Notes: a model not told the origin generated them from the letters alone. Numbered from the stretch's first letter, positions 16,900-26,146 are shown. The stretch: 47,973 nt of DNA from Candidatus Poribacteria bacterium (GCA_012267415.1 JAAXGN010000093.1:1-47973), one strand, 5' to 3'. Made by a program: numbers and translations.

Positions 16900-18069
16900 T
16901 TAAATTATTGTTGCCCCTTCAGGACGAGGTGCTGTTGGACGAAATAGTCTGTTCTGATACGATTGATAGGCGAGTTTGGCAAGATGGGGTGTTGGAATTT
17001 TGATACCTCCTTGCACACGGGAATGCATCACAGCATCAAGTATCCCAGTGGTTAACAGTGTTCGCTCAACGGGATATTGCGGTATACCGGTTAGGAACAT
17101 CTCTTCAATGTTTAAACTCAAATAACTAAAGTGGGCATGCGGTGTGCCATTTTGTAGATAAAACTCAGTAGCGTAAATGTTGTCACCTATTCTTCCAGCA
17201 TAAGCAAAGTCAGTAACATATCCGTTTAGCATCAATACCGCCGATTGAAATCCATCACGGTGTTCAATTAGAAACAGTGTTGGGTTTGGACACCCTTCTT
17301 GTATGCTCTTGTCCGGACGATTCTCAATCTGTTCACATGCCGCCACTGCTAAGTTTAAAATCCAATCGTCATTTTCTGCTACTTTCCATACAGATTCTCC
17401 TTCTATACATTGAACTGAAGTTACACCCGATTCCCCACCCTGTCTACGTTCAATCATACATTGGAGCGTCTCAAGAGCATGGAATCCATAAGACTCTACA
17501 CCACCATAGCCAATTCCTACTGCTTGCTCTAAAGATGTCTCAAGTTGGTGTTCCAAAAAAGGGTGTCGCCAACAGATTGGTAAGGAAGAACCTGCCATGA
17601 ATGGAACATCAAGATGTCTTGCTCTTTCATACATCCAGATGGCATCGTCCCAATTATACGATAGGTGTTTGTCACAGAAAACTGGTACAGACCTACCCGT
17701 TGATGCAAAAACACCGCAAATCTGCTCAAACATATAACGGCGCGGATACATGTGCTGTTCAAACTCATTATGTGGATAGTCACCGTGTTCACCGATCAAC
17801 AGTACACCATCAACAGCAAGTTCATTTCCACCAAGTGTCAATGCTTTACGAATACTGGGATAGATCGGTACTTCATGTGCTTCTGCTAAAGCGACACCAA
17901 TATCGCGATCATCTATCTGGTCAAGGTAAATGGAAACAAGGTCGACGCGCGGTTCCAGAAATCCTTCATCGGTAGGAAAACCTACCATATATTTTGTTGC
18001 GATGACATCTGCATGTGAATTTGGAAAGTATGTAGTAATTATTGCCGCAATCTTCTTACGATTTTCCAT
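16900..18069 (-). CDS. conserved protein of unknown function, argB-linked
   Basis: 389 residues, cytosolic. I recognise it only as a widespread uncharacterised family with blocks ITTYFPNSHADVIATK, VDGVLLIGEHGDYPHNE, YPRRYMFEQI, VPVFCDKHLSYNWDDA, AGSSLPICWR, YGGVESYGFHALETLQCM and ERRQGGESGV. The N-terminus has a Rossmann-like feel and some relatives are labelled oxidoreductase-like, but no GxGxxG is present. The conserved His, Asp and Arg suggest an enzyme. It starts 15 bases after the argB stop on the same strand, so it is probably cotranscribed. That link does not prove a role in arginine synthesis. Confidence 0.7.
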   Translation of the reverse strand: MENRKKIAAIITTYFPNSHADVIATKYMVGFPTDEGFLEPRVDLVSIYLDQIDDRDIGVALAEAHEVPIYPSIRKALTLGGNELAVDGVLLIGEHGDYPHNEFEQHMYPRRYMFEQICGVFASTGRSVPVFCDKHLSYNWDDAIWMYERARHLDVPFMAGSSLPICWRHPFLEHQLETSLEQAVGIGYGGVESYGFHALETLQCMIERRQGGESGVTSVQCIEGESVWKVAENDDWILNLAVAACEQIENRPDKSIQEGCPNPTLFLIEHRDGFQSAVLMLNGYVTDFAYAGRIGDNIYATEFYLQNGTPHAHFSYLSLNIEEMFLTGIPQYPVERTLLTTGILDAVMHSRVQGGIKIPTPHLAKLAYQSYQNRLFRPTAPRPEGATII

Positions 18070-18084
18070 AGATTTAAATCCAGA

Positions 18085-18963
18085 CTATCTGATGATTTCT
18101 GTGCCAATTCCACCTTCTGTCAGAACTTCAAGCAACATCGAATGTGGGATTCTTCCATCAATAATATGTGTCTTTGCTACACCACCAAGAAGGGCAGTGT
18201 TACAGGCACTTATCTTCGGTAACATACCACCTGAAATCGTACCGTTATCAATCAACGCATTAATCTCTCTCATGCGGATAGTTGGAATGAGTGTCGTGAT
18301 GTCATTTAAATCTTGACAGATTCCAATCGTATCTGTTAGCAGGATTAGCTTCTCAGCTTGTAGTGCAGAAGCGATTTCCCCCGCCATTGTATCCGCATTA
18401 ATATTATATGTCTGTCCATCAGCACCGGTACCGTTGGGTGCAATGACCGGGATATATCCCGCTTCGTCCAGTGTAATGATGGGTTTCGTATTGACTCCAA
18501 TTATACTGCCAACAAATCCGATATCAACAGTTGTTTCATTTCCATGTTCATCTGTGACTTGTGGTGAGTATTTCTCTGCAACGATCAGATTAGCATCCTT
18601 ACCACAAAGTCCGATTGCTTGACCACCATGCTGGTTGATTCGTGCAACAATACTCTTATTTATGTTCCCTGCAAGCACCATTTCAGCGATCTCTACTGTC
18701 TCCGCATCTGATACGCGCAAACCTTCCACAAATTCGGTCTCTTTTCCAACTTTATCCAGCCATTTTTTTATACTTGGTCCACCACCATGGACGACGATAG
18801 GTCGCATCCCGACATATTTCATCAGCACGATATCTTCCATAACGGAATGGATAAGACTATCTTCCTCCATCGCGGCACCACCATATTTTATGACTATCCT
18901 ACGATTATAAAACCGTTGTATATAGGGTAATGCTTCAATAAGTACATCAGCAGTTGGGTTCAT
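18085..18963 (-). CDS. argB: acetylglutamate kinase
   Basis: Phosphorylates N-acetylglutamate in arginine synthesis. 292 residues from the ATG at 18963, near the usual length; an upstream extension of 37 residues runs into the STAS remnant and lacks family similarity. Motifs: VIKYGGAAM (N-terminal Lys/Gly loop), VVHGGGPSIKKWL, FVEGLRVSD, INQHGGQAIGLCGKDANL, INADTMAGEIA (nucleotide site), LLTDTIGI, GTISGGMLPKI and the C-terminal HIIDGRIPHSMLLEVLTEGGIGTEI. CTTGACATATCAAG (19017-19030), a short palindrome, lies upstream. Heads a two-gene unit with the unknown gene at 16900. Confidence 0.95.
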   Translation of the reverse strand: MNPTADVLIEALPYIQRFYNRRIVIKYGGAAMEEDSLIHSVMEDIVLMKYVGMRPIVVHGGGPSIKKWLDKVGKETEFVEGLRVSDAETVEIAEMVLAGNINKSIVARINQHGGQAIGLCGKDANLIVAEKYSPQVTDEHGNETTVDIGFVGSIIGVNTKPIITLDEAGYIPVIAPNGTGADGQTYNINADTMAGEIASALQAEKLILLTDTIGICQDLNDITTLIPTIRMREINALIDNGTISGGMLPKISACNTALLGGVAKTHIIDGRIPHSMLLEVLTEGGIGTEIIR

Positions 18964-19052
18964 GAGTTTTAAATCCAATCCTTTCGGAAAATGTGTGTAT
19001 ATTCTACGAAATTTTACTTGACATATCAAGTTAATTTCCGAAGGGATTCGAT

Positions 19053-19396
19053 TTATGCAGCATGCACCATACAAGAAACTGCAGCATTTTCCTCATCATA
19101 ATGTTCAAAACACCGCAGAATATGACTCTGCATCAGCAAATTCTGTATCTTTGAAAGATTATCACACCAATACTACCTTCTCTCTGTTTGACAGTAGCAA
19201 GTGCGCTGAGCAATACACCAAGACCTCCACTATCTATCCTTCGCGTGCGATGAAAATCAAAAAGAATGCGTGGCGTCTTCCAATGACCTATTTCTGTATA
19301 TATTGTATCGCGTAACTCAACTATAGACGTGCCTATCAGACGACTTACAGGTTCAATGATTATTACGTCATTTTTCAAACGAACTTTTGTTTGCAT
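19053..19396 (-). pseudogene. STAS-domain (anti-sigma-factor antagonist-like) gene, frameshifted
   Basis: The start ATG at 19396 follows GAGGT. The first frame gives VRLKNDVIIIEPVSRLIG...PRILFDFHRTRRIDSGGLGVLLSALATV, a clear STAS fold with the phosphorylatable Ser in the IDSGGLG loop. Near 19158-19166 one base appears to be missing. The next frame then supplies NLSKIQNLLMQSHILRCFEHYDEENAAV, the normal C-terminal helix, ending at 19053. STAS proteins of this type bind anti-sigma kinases or other regulators. The gene may be dead or the indel may be an assembly artefact. It lies within a degenerate stretch and beside a 137-bp repeat shared with a sigma-propeller relative. Confidence 0.7.
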
Positions 19397-19415
19397 GTGA
19401 ATATACCTCATCATT

Positions 19416-19552
19416 AATGTTGCTTTAATATATATATCACTTGAAACTCAAATTCTTTAGTTTTTTTTTATTAAAACGGATAAATGTCATTCATAGAAAA
19501 AAATTAACTAAAGAATTTCTTGTAAAAGCGATATAATTAAATATAGGGATAC
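19416..19552 (+). repeat. 137-bp repeat, copy 1, with 13-bp inverted arms
   Basis: Nearly identical and in the same orientation as 22989-23123. It contains AAATTCTTTAGTT (19450-19462) and its complement (19506-19518) around a T-run and ACGGATAAATGTCA. The right part holds GATATAATTAAATATAGGG, a possible -10 region. Copy 2 lies directly upstream of a membrane-propeller gene, so the unit may be a promoter block carried with that gene family. Confidence 0.65.
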
Positions 19553-19581
19553 ATACATTCTGAAAAATGGGGTGATCCGGG

Positions 19582-19674
19582 ATGAAAACAATCCAAACAC
19601 AAAATAGGTTATTATATTTCTGTGAACGAAACAGGCAGATACCTTTCGGATACCCGCCTGTTATGAGTTTTTAA
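19582..19674 (+). CDS. possible 30-residue peptide
   Basis: An ATG after GGGGTGATCCGGG, downstream of the 137-bp repeat, opens 30 codons (MKTIQTQNRLLYFCERNRQI to PVMSF). The end overlaps the hairpin at 19630-19662. No family is recognised and it may be chance. Confidence 0.2.
   Translation: MKTIQTQNRLLYFCERNRQIPFGYPPVMSF
19630..19671. terminator. hairpin with T-run between convergent units
   Basis: AACAGGC (19630-19636) pairs with GCCTGTT (19656-19662), followed on the plus strand by ATGAGTTTTT. It lies at the end of the minus-strand gene 19671-20186 and of the short plus-strand transcript. It may work in both directions. Confidence 0.4.
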
Positions 19675-20186
19675 CAGATAGGCACTACAAAATCAACGCG
19701 CTTTGGTTCACCAGAAGATAATGGTAATTTCATCGAAGGTTTCCCCAGAAACCATTTTACTCCTTCAATTTTACCGATATGTTGATATATTACCAGATCC
19801 TTTCCTATCTTTGCTTCGAGTGTGATAGGCTTATCTACAGGCACAACATTTTCAAAACAGAACTTCCCTTCCACATCAGTGAAAACAGGCTCTCCTCGCT
19901 TATCCAAAAAAGGAGAATTGTAATATATTTCAATATTATTAAGAGGTCTTATCGTTTTATCCTCATATTTTATGACGACTTCGCCGAAAACCGTTCCCTT
20001 AATTGCCCTACGCCATTTTCCTGCTACAAAAATATATACAGAAATTATTGTATACATTATTGTCATTGCTACAAATAAACGAAATACCTCTGTCAGGGAA
20101 CTAGTGAGGACAGTAACTATTAACATTAATAGCAACACCAGCACTAAAAATATGTCCCCAGAAGGAGAAAACCTTTTTTTCCGCAT
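19671..20186 (-). CDS. membrane protein with two helices and a soluble beta-domain
   Basis: About 171 residues from the ATG at 20186, chosen because AAGAGG lies nine bases upstream; 20192 is an alternative. Two adjacent hydrophobic helices (about residues 12-30 and 38-55) are followed by a domain of about 110 residues (GTVFGEVVIKYEDKTIRPLNNIEIYY...FTDVEGKFCFENV) resembling the carboxypeptidase-regulatory/transthyretin-like fold, often used in surface proteins. No function can be assigned. The start falls 14 bases past the stop of the upstream gene (20200), so translation is probably coupled. Confidence 0.55.
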   Translation of the reverse strand: MRKKRFSPSGDIFLVLVLLLMLIVTVLTSSLTEVFRLFVAMTIMYTIISVYIFVAGKWRRAIKGTVFGEVVIKYEDKTIRPLNNIEIYYNSPFLDKRGEPVFTDVEGKFCFENVVPVDKPITLEAKIGKDLVIYQHIGKIEGVKWFLGKPSMKLPLSSGEPKRVDFVVPIC

Positions 20187-20199
20187 AAACATTAGCCTC

Positions 20200-21405
20200 T
20201 TAATCGTAGACAAATCCTGTATTACTGCGCACTTCACTTTCCAACGTTTTAATTTCAACACCATATTGTCCTATAAGTGTGCTAATTTCTATCGTTCCAC
20301 CGATAGGGTTGAAATTGGCTTCCAGTGCGCGTGTGAGTTTACGGGGGGAAAGATGTGGCGTTGCATCAAGCAGCCAGACAGGCCCCCCTGCCAATATAAG
20401 CTCTTCTTGGGTTGGATTCGGTATTTCATCTTTAAGAGACATAAGACTTACCAGCCATATATCAAACGTCAACGCATAAGGATCCGCGAGTTGATTAACT
20501 TTTATAAAATCAAGTGTTATGAGGTAATCTACATCTGTGGGATCCGGTATTGTCTTGTACAACAACATCTTTCCAAATGGTGAGGGTTCAAACTGGATGA
20601 TATTTTCTTGTTTTATCAATAGTGTCCATATTGGAAAATAAATAGGTCCTAGTGAAAGACGCCATATCCCTTTTTTATCTAAGACATAGATATGATTCGA
20701 ATCATGTGACCAAGAAATCTGTGTTTCTAAATTGATAATTGGCATCGGCTGTGTGAATACTTCGGGAATCTTTTTCGGTTTCTCTATGGGTGCCCATTCA
20801 GTGTAGTTCTCTTTTTCTTTATCCGAAAAAATGATGTCCCCGATTTGTGTTTTAGCGTAATCACCTTCAGTAATGATTATCCATCCACCATCACGTTTAA
20901 AGAATGCACGGTTTACTGCGACACTCTGTTTTTGTTTTTTTGAAGACAAGGGATGTGCAGAAAAATCTTGATAAATACCGCAGGTGCGCATGTCTTTAGA
21001 AAATTGTATCTGCTTGACCTGATGATCTGCATACTCTAAAGCGTGACCTATCTCTAGTTTCTTTGGATTATATGTGTGCACCTTGTATTGCTCCACTGTA
21101 TCAAAAGTCACGAAGGCAATGTTTCCATCGGGTGTCTGTATGACTGAGCTATAACGCGGTGTCAGAGAATAATCATTTAGTATCTCATATCCCGTTGTAT
21201 TCATTGTGATGAGATGGAGTGAATATTCAGAACCGTGGGGATATTTGTTTTCTACTATGATTGCGTTATGTCTCCCATCAGGTGATAGGTGAAATTTACG
21301 ACAGAGCCCTTTATATTGGGCCGCTTTGTTTTCAGCGTTCACTTGCAAGAGAAACCCAACAAAGATCAATGTAAAACAAAGAATGAATTTGAATGCGTAA
21401 CGCAT
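20200..21405 (-). CDS. exported protein of unknown function, possible irregular propeller
   Basis: 401 residues with a signal peptide (MRYAFKFILCFTLIFVGFLLQVNA) and an excellent ribosome site (AAGGAGGA) before the ATG. The mature part has repeated strand-turn motifs (KFHLSPDGRHNAIIVEN, SSVIQTPDGNIAFVTFD, QISWSHDSNHIYVLDKKGIWRLSL, FEPSPFGKMLLY), as in TolB- or WD-type propellers but too diverged to name. It is followed immediately by the two-helix membrane protein, suggesting one envelope-associated unit. A hairpin at 21454-21484 separates it from the frameshifted secreted gene upstream. Confidence 0.55.
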   Translation of the reverse strand: MRYAFKFILCFTLIFVGFLLQVNAENKAAQYKGLCRKFHLSPDGRHNAIIVENKYPHGSEYSLHLITMNTTGYEILNDYSLTPRYSSVIQTPDGNIAFVTFDTVEQYKVHTYNPKKLEIGHALEYADHQVKQIQFSKDMRTCGIYQDFSAHPLSSKKQKQSVAVNRAFFKRDGGWIIITEGDYAKTQIGDIIFSDKEKENYTEWAPIEKPKKIPEVFTQPMPIINLETQISWSHDSNHIYVLDKKGIWRLSLGPIYFPIWTLLIKQENIIQFEPSPFGKMLLYKTIPDPTDVDYLITLDFIKVNQLADPYALTFDIWLVSLMSLKDEIPNPTQEELILAGGPVWLLDATPHLSPRKLTRALEANFNPIGGTIEISTLIGQYGVEIKTLESEVRSNTGFVYD

Positions 21406-21453
21406 TATTCCTCCTTAAATATCGCTTAGAATTCTTTTCTAAGCAGATGACAT

Positions 21454-21484
21454 GATGTGAACTTCCCTTAGGGAAGCCCACATC
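21454..21484 (-). terminator. stem-loop between minus-strand genes
   Basis: GATGTG (21454-21459) pairs with CACATC (21479-21484) and TTCCC with GGGAA around TTA, giving a long stem. It lies just after the frameshifted gene 21507-22740 on the minus strand. No strong U-run follows. Confidence 0.45.
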
Positions 21485-21506
21485 ATCACACTGATATATT
21501 AACACA

Positions 21507-22740
21507 TTAAGTGCCGGGATCCGGTACACGTTTGTTTATTGGTATTGTACAAGGATCTTTCACAGTATGGGGAATCAGGTAAAAATTTTGGTCCATGCCA
21601 CCGCCCCATTCGTAAGGTATCTTTTTTAGAAATACCTTTCCTATTTTACCGATATGTCTCACACTACTATAATAACAGATTAATTTCTTAGCTGGGCGCT
21701 CATTAAAATACTCATCATAACGCGTATGAACATGAAGATCTTTACTGTCTACTGTTACTATAATATCATATCCAAAAGGTACTTTGTTCACGAAGGAATA
21801 TCTGCCATTATTTAGTGTAAGTCTACTACCGCCGAAAGACAGAAATTTTTTATCTGTTGGATACCATTTAACAGAAGTTCTGTTCTGGAACCTATACCTA
21901 ACTGCAGGGTCACCGCATTCATAAGTAGCTAATGCACTGTCTAACGAATTATCGTCGTTTGCACATTGGCATTCACCTTCCAATGTTCCTACCAACATGC
22001 CCGTCCATGTTACTTCCATTGTAAATACAATTAATGATGCAGGACCTAATAGACGAGTCGCAGTTGCTGTGTTTATTGTTCCTTTAGCTCTTAATATTAC
22101 AGTCAGCCCCGCGCCAGAAACTCCCACATTCTCTGGAATAATACCTGTGTAATTTAAAAGCTAGTTTTGCAGCTTCTTCTAAAATTTGTACAGCTGTCTC
22201 TACTCCATCTACCTCAATTTTTCCGTCAGTGAACGTATATCGACTATCACTAGAACGTAATTGACCTCTAAACGCGTAAGTATCCCCTATTTTGATGTCA
22301 TCTGTGATTTCTAGTTCGTCTGGTACCGTGATGACTTCTTCTGCGGGAGTCCAGATTCCTACAGTGTAAGAGTCCTGGTTAATATCTACTCCGTTAACGG
22401 CGTACACGTAAGCGGTAATCTCGTATTCTTCTCCAGATTTGCTGCCTGTGTCAAACGTATGCGAAAAATAGGAGACAGGATCAGTCCCGTTTCCATAGTC
22501 TGTGGATATGAGTGTCCAAGGTTTGCCGTCGCCGACTTTGTCAACATACCAATAGACTTTACTATAAACTTCGTCAAAGTGTGCTTGACCATAAAGTGTA
22601 TCACCCGTAAAGCCGTAGTTTAAGCTACCAGAACTAGGTCCAATGTAATCAACTTCAATTGCATGACTGCTATTGACCAAATACAGTAAACAGAATATCA
22701 CCATTGCGATTGTGAGCGATTGCAATTTTGCATTTTTCAT
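21507..22740 (-). pseudogene. secreted protein gene interrupted by a frameshift
   Basis: The ATG at 22740 follows AAGGAG and opens a signal peptide (MKNAKLQSLTIAMVIFCLLYLVNSSHA) and a beta-rich domain (DTLYGQAHFDEVYSKVYWYVDKV, GEEYEITAYVYAVNG). Near 22151-22160 an AAAA run (plus strand) shifts the frame: the first frame ends 70 bases later, while the overlapping frame continues as YTGIIPENVGVSGAGLTVIL and runs to 21507. The rejoined product of about 410 residues has a Cys-containing second half (ECQCANDDNS, YECGDPAVRY). A one-base insertion in a homopolymer is the simplest cause; programmed frameshifting is less likely. Function unknown. Confidence 0.6.
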
Positions 22741-22902
22741 TTCTAATCTCCTTATCGTAGAACTCATAGCGAGTAATATCTAAAGATTGTTAAAAGTCAA
22801 TCGAGAATTTATCATAGAATATGCTAAATACCGAAATCTTAAACGCGTTTCTATGAATTTATCATAACTAAAAGCAGATTTTCTATAGAACATTTTGAGA
22901 TG

Positions 22903-22965
22903 TAGGAGAAAACTACGATTCCCGACAATCACTACGTTAAATCGCGATTAGGAGATTGCTCCTAC
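22903..22965. repeat. REP-like palindrome, GTAGGAG family
   Basis: GTAGGAG (22903) and CTCCTAC (to 22965) enclose CGATTCCCGAC and ATCGCGATTAGGAGATTG. With the 137-bp repeat copy at 22989 it accounts for most of the 22741-23143 spacer. Confidence 0.6.
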
Positions 22966-22988
22966 AAGAACTTTCTATCACTGTTTTC

Positions 22989-23123
22989 AATGTTCCCTAA
23001 TATATATATCGCGTGAGATTTAAATTCTTTAGTTTTTTTTTCATTAAAACGGATAAATGTCACTCATAGAAAAAATTAACTAAAGAATTTCTTGTAAAAG
23101 CGATATAATTAAATATAGGGATA
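22989..23123 (+). repeat. 137-bp repeat, copy 2, upstream of the sigma-less propeller gene
   Basis: Same-orientation match to 19416-19552. Inverted arms AAATTCTTTAGTT (23022-23034) and AACTAAAGAATTT (23078-23090) are conserved, as is GATATAATTAAATATAGGG, whose TATAAT (23104-23109) could be the -10 of the gene at 23144. No consensus -35 is seen, so another sigma factor might be used. Confidence 0.65.
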
Positions 23124-23143
23124 TATTAAGGAAGGAAGAGTTG

Positions 23144-23915
23144 ATGATCAAAGAAAATATTGCAAGTTTCCAATTGCCGACACAATTCACAGAAAACATC
23201 GTGAGAAACATTTCGCGTATTAAACCTGCTACGCCAACCAGTAGTAAACCTTTACTACCATGGACAATTGCAGCATCAAGTGCGATCTTGCTTGTGATAA
23301 TACTCGGATTAGGAAGTCAGTATTTAACCCGTTTCCAACATCCCTACAGTTTAGACTCACAATCCGAAGTGGCAGTAGATCTAATTGATGCACCTATTGG
23401 GCTGAATCTTGCGAAACAACCAGATGCTCGAAATCAGTTAGGTGTCCCCTCTGATGATAACGGTAAAGGTGATGGAACTGGGCAGGAATCAGATCAAGTA
23501 TTAGGTAATAAAAACGACTTCACGCAGTGGAGTCTACCTAAAGATGCCAAAAGACGTTTCGGTAAAGGAGGCGCAGCGGGAGCAGCATTTTCACCAGATA
23601 GCACACATATTGCGGTTGCAAGTAGTATCGGGGTCTGGATTTATGACGTAAAGACCGGTGAACCACGCGAACTACTCACAGGACATACGGATGGTGTCAA
23701 CACTGTTTCTTTTAGTCCCGATGGACGACTACTTGCCAGTGGCAGTGGGGATACGACAGTTCGAATATGGGATGTCAAATCGGGTGAGTATTTATTCCCT
23801 TGTATGGACATGCGAAAGGGGTGATTAGTGTCGCGTTTAGTCCTAAGAATGAGTTTATTGTCAGCGGAGCAGCGATGGTACTGTGCTGTTGTGGGATATC
23901 GTAATAACAAAATAA
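23144..23915 (+). pseudogene. sigma-less membrane-anchored WD40 protein, decayed
   Basis: The ATG at 23144 follows GGAAGGAAGAG. The product starts MIKENIASFQL and matches, from its first residue, the linker and transmembrane helix of the two sigma-propeller proteins beginning at their internal M184 (TENIVRNISRIKP, SKPLLPWTIAASSAILLVIILGLGSQYL). The outer part is a WD40 propeller instead of Asp-box: DFTQWSLPKDAKRRFGKGG, AAFSPDSTHIAVASSIGVWIYDV, GHTDGVNTVSFSPDG and IWDV. It breaks by frameshift near 23800 and again near 23870; the last recoverable blade is SDGTVLLWDIV. It was therefore probably a sigma-free sensor that has lost blades. The 137-bp repeat lies directly upstream. Confidence 0.7.
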
Positions 23916-24143
23916 TACCAGACTATCGCTATTCATAGCGGTAAAGATGGAAGGATGGATAGCAGTACTACAAAGAAGCACAATCTAACAGAATGTGCTA
24001 CAAAGAAGCACTACGATATGTACTGTAAATCCTAGTTTAGACAATTTCCCTCTTATCCCGAAAAACCCAAATCATCCAAAAACATCTAATATCACGTCTT
24101 CCATCTTCTACCCTTCCATCCTTCTAACCTTCCCATAACTGAT

Positions 24144-24172
24144 TTGAAAATTAAATGACTTTAAGGTATACT
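24144..24172 (+). promoter_or_regulatory. sigma70-type promoter of the ArsA-like gene
   Basis: TTGAAA (24144-24149), 17-nt spacer, TATACT (24167-24172), with ATG at 24210. The rest of 23916-24143 is AT-rich with a direct repeat CTACAAAGAAGCAC and no gene. Confidence 0.7.
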
Positions 24173-24209
24173 TAAATCACGATTAAACAGCCAGATAGGA
24201 TGTGGAACA

Positions 24210-25388
24210 ATGCGCGTTATACTATATACAGGCAAAGGAGGTGTTGGTAAAACAACCATCTCTGCTGCGACAGGTCTAAAATTAGCATCACTTGGCTATA
24301 AGACAATTGTCATCTCACTGGATGTGGCACATTCGCTGCGAGATTCTTATGATAGTGATGAACTCCTTATAGCACAGAATACGGAAAAACAGATACAAAT
24401 TAATGATAATCTTTGGATGCAGGAAATTAACGTACAAGAGGCAATTGTAGAATACTGGGATGAAGTCTATAACTACATCCGATCCATACTCAACCGTTCA
24501 GGTCTTGATAGTCTTGTTGCTGAGGAAATTGCTATATTCCCAGGAATGGAAGAGATCTGTGCACTCCTTTACATAAATCAATATGTACGTGAAAATGCTT
24601 ATGATGTAATTATTCTCGACTGTGCACCAACAGGTGAATCATTACGATTCGTTAGCATCCCGACAACACTTGAATGGTATATGAACCGTATCTTTAAATT
24701 AGAACGAAATCTTGCAAGAATCGCTGGACCTGTTATTGAAACTGTCAGCTCTGTCCCAATGCCTAAAGACTCCTACTTCAAAAATATACAAAGCCTTTTT
24801 GACAGACTTGAGGGTATAGATAAAGTCTTAACCGACCCGAAAATCACAACAGTACGTCTTGTAACCAATCCGGAAAAAATTGTCATCAAAGAAACACAAC
24901 GCGCGTTTATGTATTTTTGCCTATACGGTATGTGCATTGATGCTGTTATAATCAATCGTATATTCCCAGAAGGTGTAGATGATAGATTCTTTGATTTTTG
25001 GAAAAAAACACAACAGCAGTACATAGAAGATGCAGAAAACTACTTCTCAGATGTACCAAATCTAAAAGTTAATCTCTTTGATGACCAAATTGTTGGCGTA
25101 TCAGGTTTACAGAAATTAGGGGATATTCTTTATCCAGATATTGATCCTGCTGATAGATTTTCACAACGGAATCCTTATCAATTCAACAAAGTTGATGATG
25201 GATACCAACTTATCATGCAACTTCCATTCCTGACGAAACAGGAAGTGAATCTTAACAAACAGGCAGATGAATTGATTATTACCATCGGTGGTTTCAAAAG
25301 ACATGTTGCTTTGCCACGAAGTTTATCCAGCACGAAAGCGACTGGCGCGAAACTTACAGGACAACAACTTATTATCACGTTCACGTAA
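24210..25388 (+). CDS. ArsA/Get3-type ATPase
   Basis: 392 residues. The deviant Walker A GKGGVGKTTISAATGLKLA (9-27), switch I ISLDVAHSLRDSY, Walker B-like IILDCAPTGESLRF (switch II) and TNPEKIVIKETQR fit the ArsA/Get3 family. The C-terminal 75 residues (DDGYQLIMQLPFLTKQEVNL...LIITIGGFKRHVALP) form the alpha-crystallin/HSP20-like tail found in many bacterial members. No arsB or arsR is adjacent, so a role in tail-anchored or membrane protein handling is as likely as arsenite efflux. A canonical promoter lies at 24144-24172; the ribosome site is weak. A membrane protein gene follows after 47 bases. Confidence 0.85.
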   Translation: MRVILYTGKGGVGKTTISAATGLKLASLGYKTIVISLDVAHSLRDSYDSDELLIAQNTEKQIQINDNLWMQEINVQEAIVEYWDEVYNYIRSILNRSGLDSLVAEEIAIFPGMEEICALLYINQYVRENAYDVIILDCAPTGESLRFVSIPTTLEWYMNRIFKLERNLARIAGPVIETVSSVPMPKDSYFKNIQSLFDRLEGIDKVLTDPKITTVRLVTNPEKIVIKETQRAFMYFCLYGMCIDAVIINRIFPEGVDDRFFDFWKKTQQQYIEDAENYFSDVPNLKVNLFDDQIVGVSGLQKLGDILYPDIDPADRFSQRNPYQFNKVDDGYQLIMQLPFLTKQEVNLNKQADELIITIGGFKRHVALPRSLSSTKATGAKLTGQQLIITFT

Positions 25389-25435
25389 ACTTTCTGCATA
25401 TTAATGACGTCTTTAAATGAAATATTATCAAATCA

Positions 25436-26146
25436 ATGGTGATAAAAACAGATAAAGCAATTCTCGCTGTAGTCTTTACTACTTTTTTAACGTTCTTATT
25501 ACTGTTCTTATTGCCGATTAGGTCATTGGGAGTCGGAGCAATCTGGTGGCTTTACCCTAACCTGCTACTGGCAATCTGTTGGTTTGGTTACCTCATCAGA
25601 TTTCAGAAAGAACAAACTGATGTTGATTCCTCTCGGCTCCTCTTCAACAGTGTGTTATTTGGATTGGCTACCACTGCAACCTTTCTCCCTATGGATAGGT
25701 TATTCTCAAGACATGGAAATTTACAATTCATCATTTATCGTAGTCCAGACTTTTTTGGAAATATAATGACACCTGTGGGTATAATATTGACATGGGTACT
25801 TTTCGCTACTTTACTTATATATTATTTCCACCGTCTTGACATGATTGGGTTACATCGCTTGCTGGCATCCACAATTATTGGCGTGATAGCTGCGATCGGT
25901 AGTATAGTAGTCTATAGAATGGGAGAAGATCTTTGGATATGGAATTCACTACGAATTGATAATATGTATAACATTTTGACAGTACCCATTTTTGTTCCCA
26001 TAACGTTCTTGCTAACTTTTCTTTTGTGTCCATACTATTTTCATAGGCAGCAACATCCGTTAGTAGCTGGGATGCGGTGTGGTTTATTTATGGGTGTAGT
26101 AATGTTTTTGAGTTATATGATCCTATGGAGAAGCACGTCAGTTTAA
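25436..26146 (+). CDS. integral membrane protein of unknown function
   Basis: 236 residues with about seven hydrophobic helices (near 8-28, 34-52, 66-83, 108-128, 141-160, 176-198, 210-230). WWLYPNLLLAICWF and NILTVPIFVPITFLLTFLLCPYYF are distinctive but not assigned to a family. It follows the ArsA-like gene by 47 bases on the same strand and could be its membrane partner, which is inference only. No clear ribosome site precedes the ATG, consistent with coupling. Confidence 0.55.
   Translation: MVIKTDKAILAVVFTTFLTFLLLFLLPIRSLGVGAIWWLYPNLLLAICWFGYLIRFQKEQTDVDSSRLLFNSVLFGLATTATFLPMDRLFSRHGNLQFIIYRSPDFFGNIMTPVGIILTWVLFATLLIYYFHRLDMIGLHRLLASTIIGVIAAIGSIVVYRMGEDLWIWNSLRIDNMYNILTVPIFVPITFLLTFLLCPYYFHRQQHPLVAGMRCGLFMGVVMFLSYMILWRSTSV

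Noticed and set aside
17601..17975. 124-codon plus-strand frame
   Set aside because: It is the shadow of the conserved gene at 16900-18069, with no ribosome site or family features.
22140..22170. Programmed ribosomal frameshift joining the two halves of the secreted gene
   Set aside because: The needed shift is +1 and no canonical slippery heptamer in the right phase or stimulatory element is evident; a one-base insertion in an A/T run is simpler.
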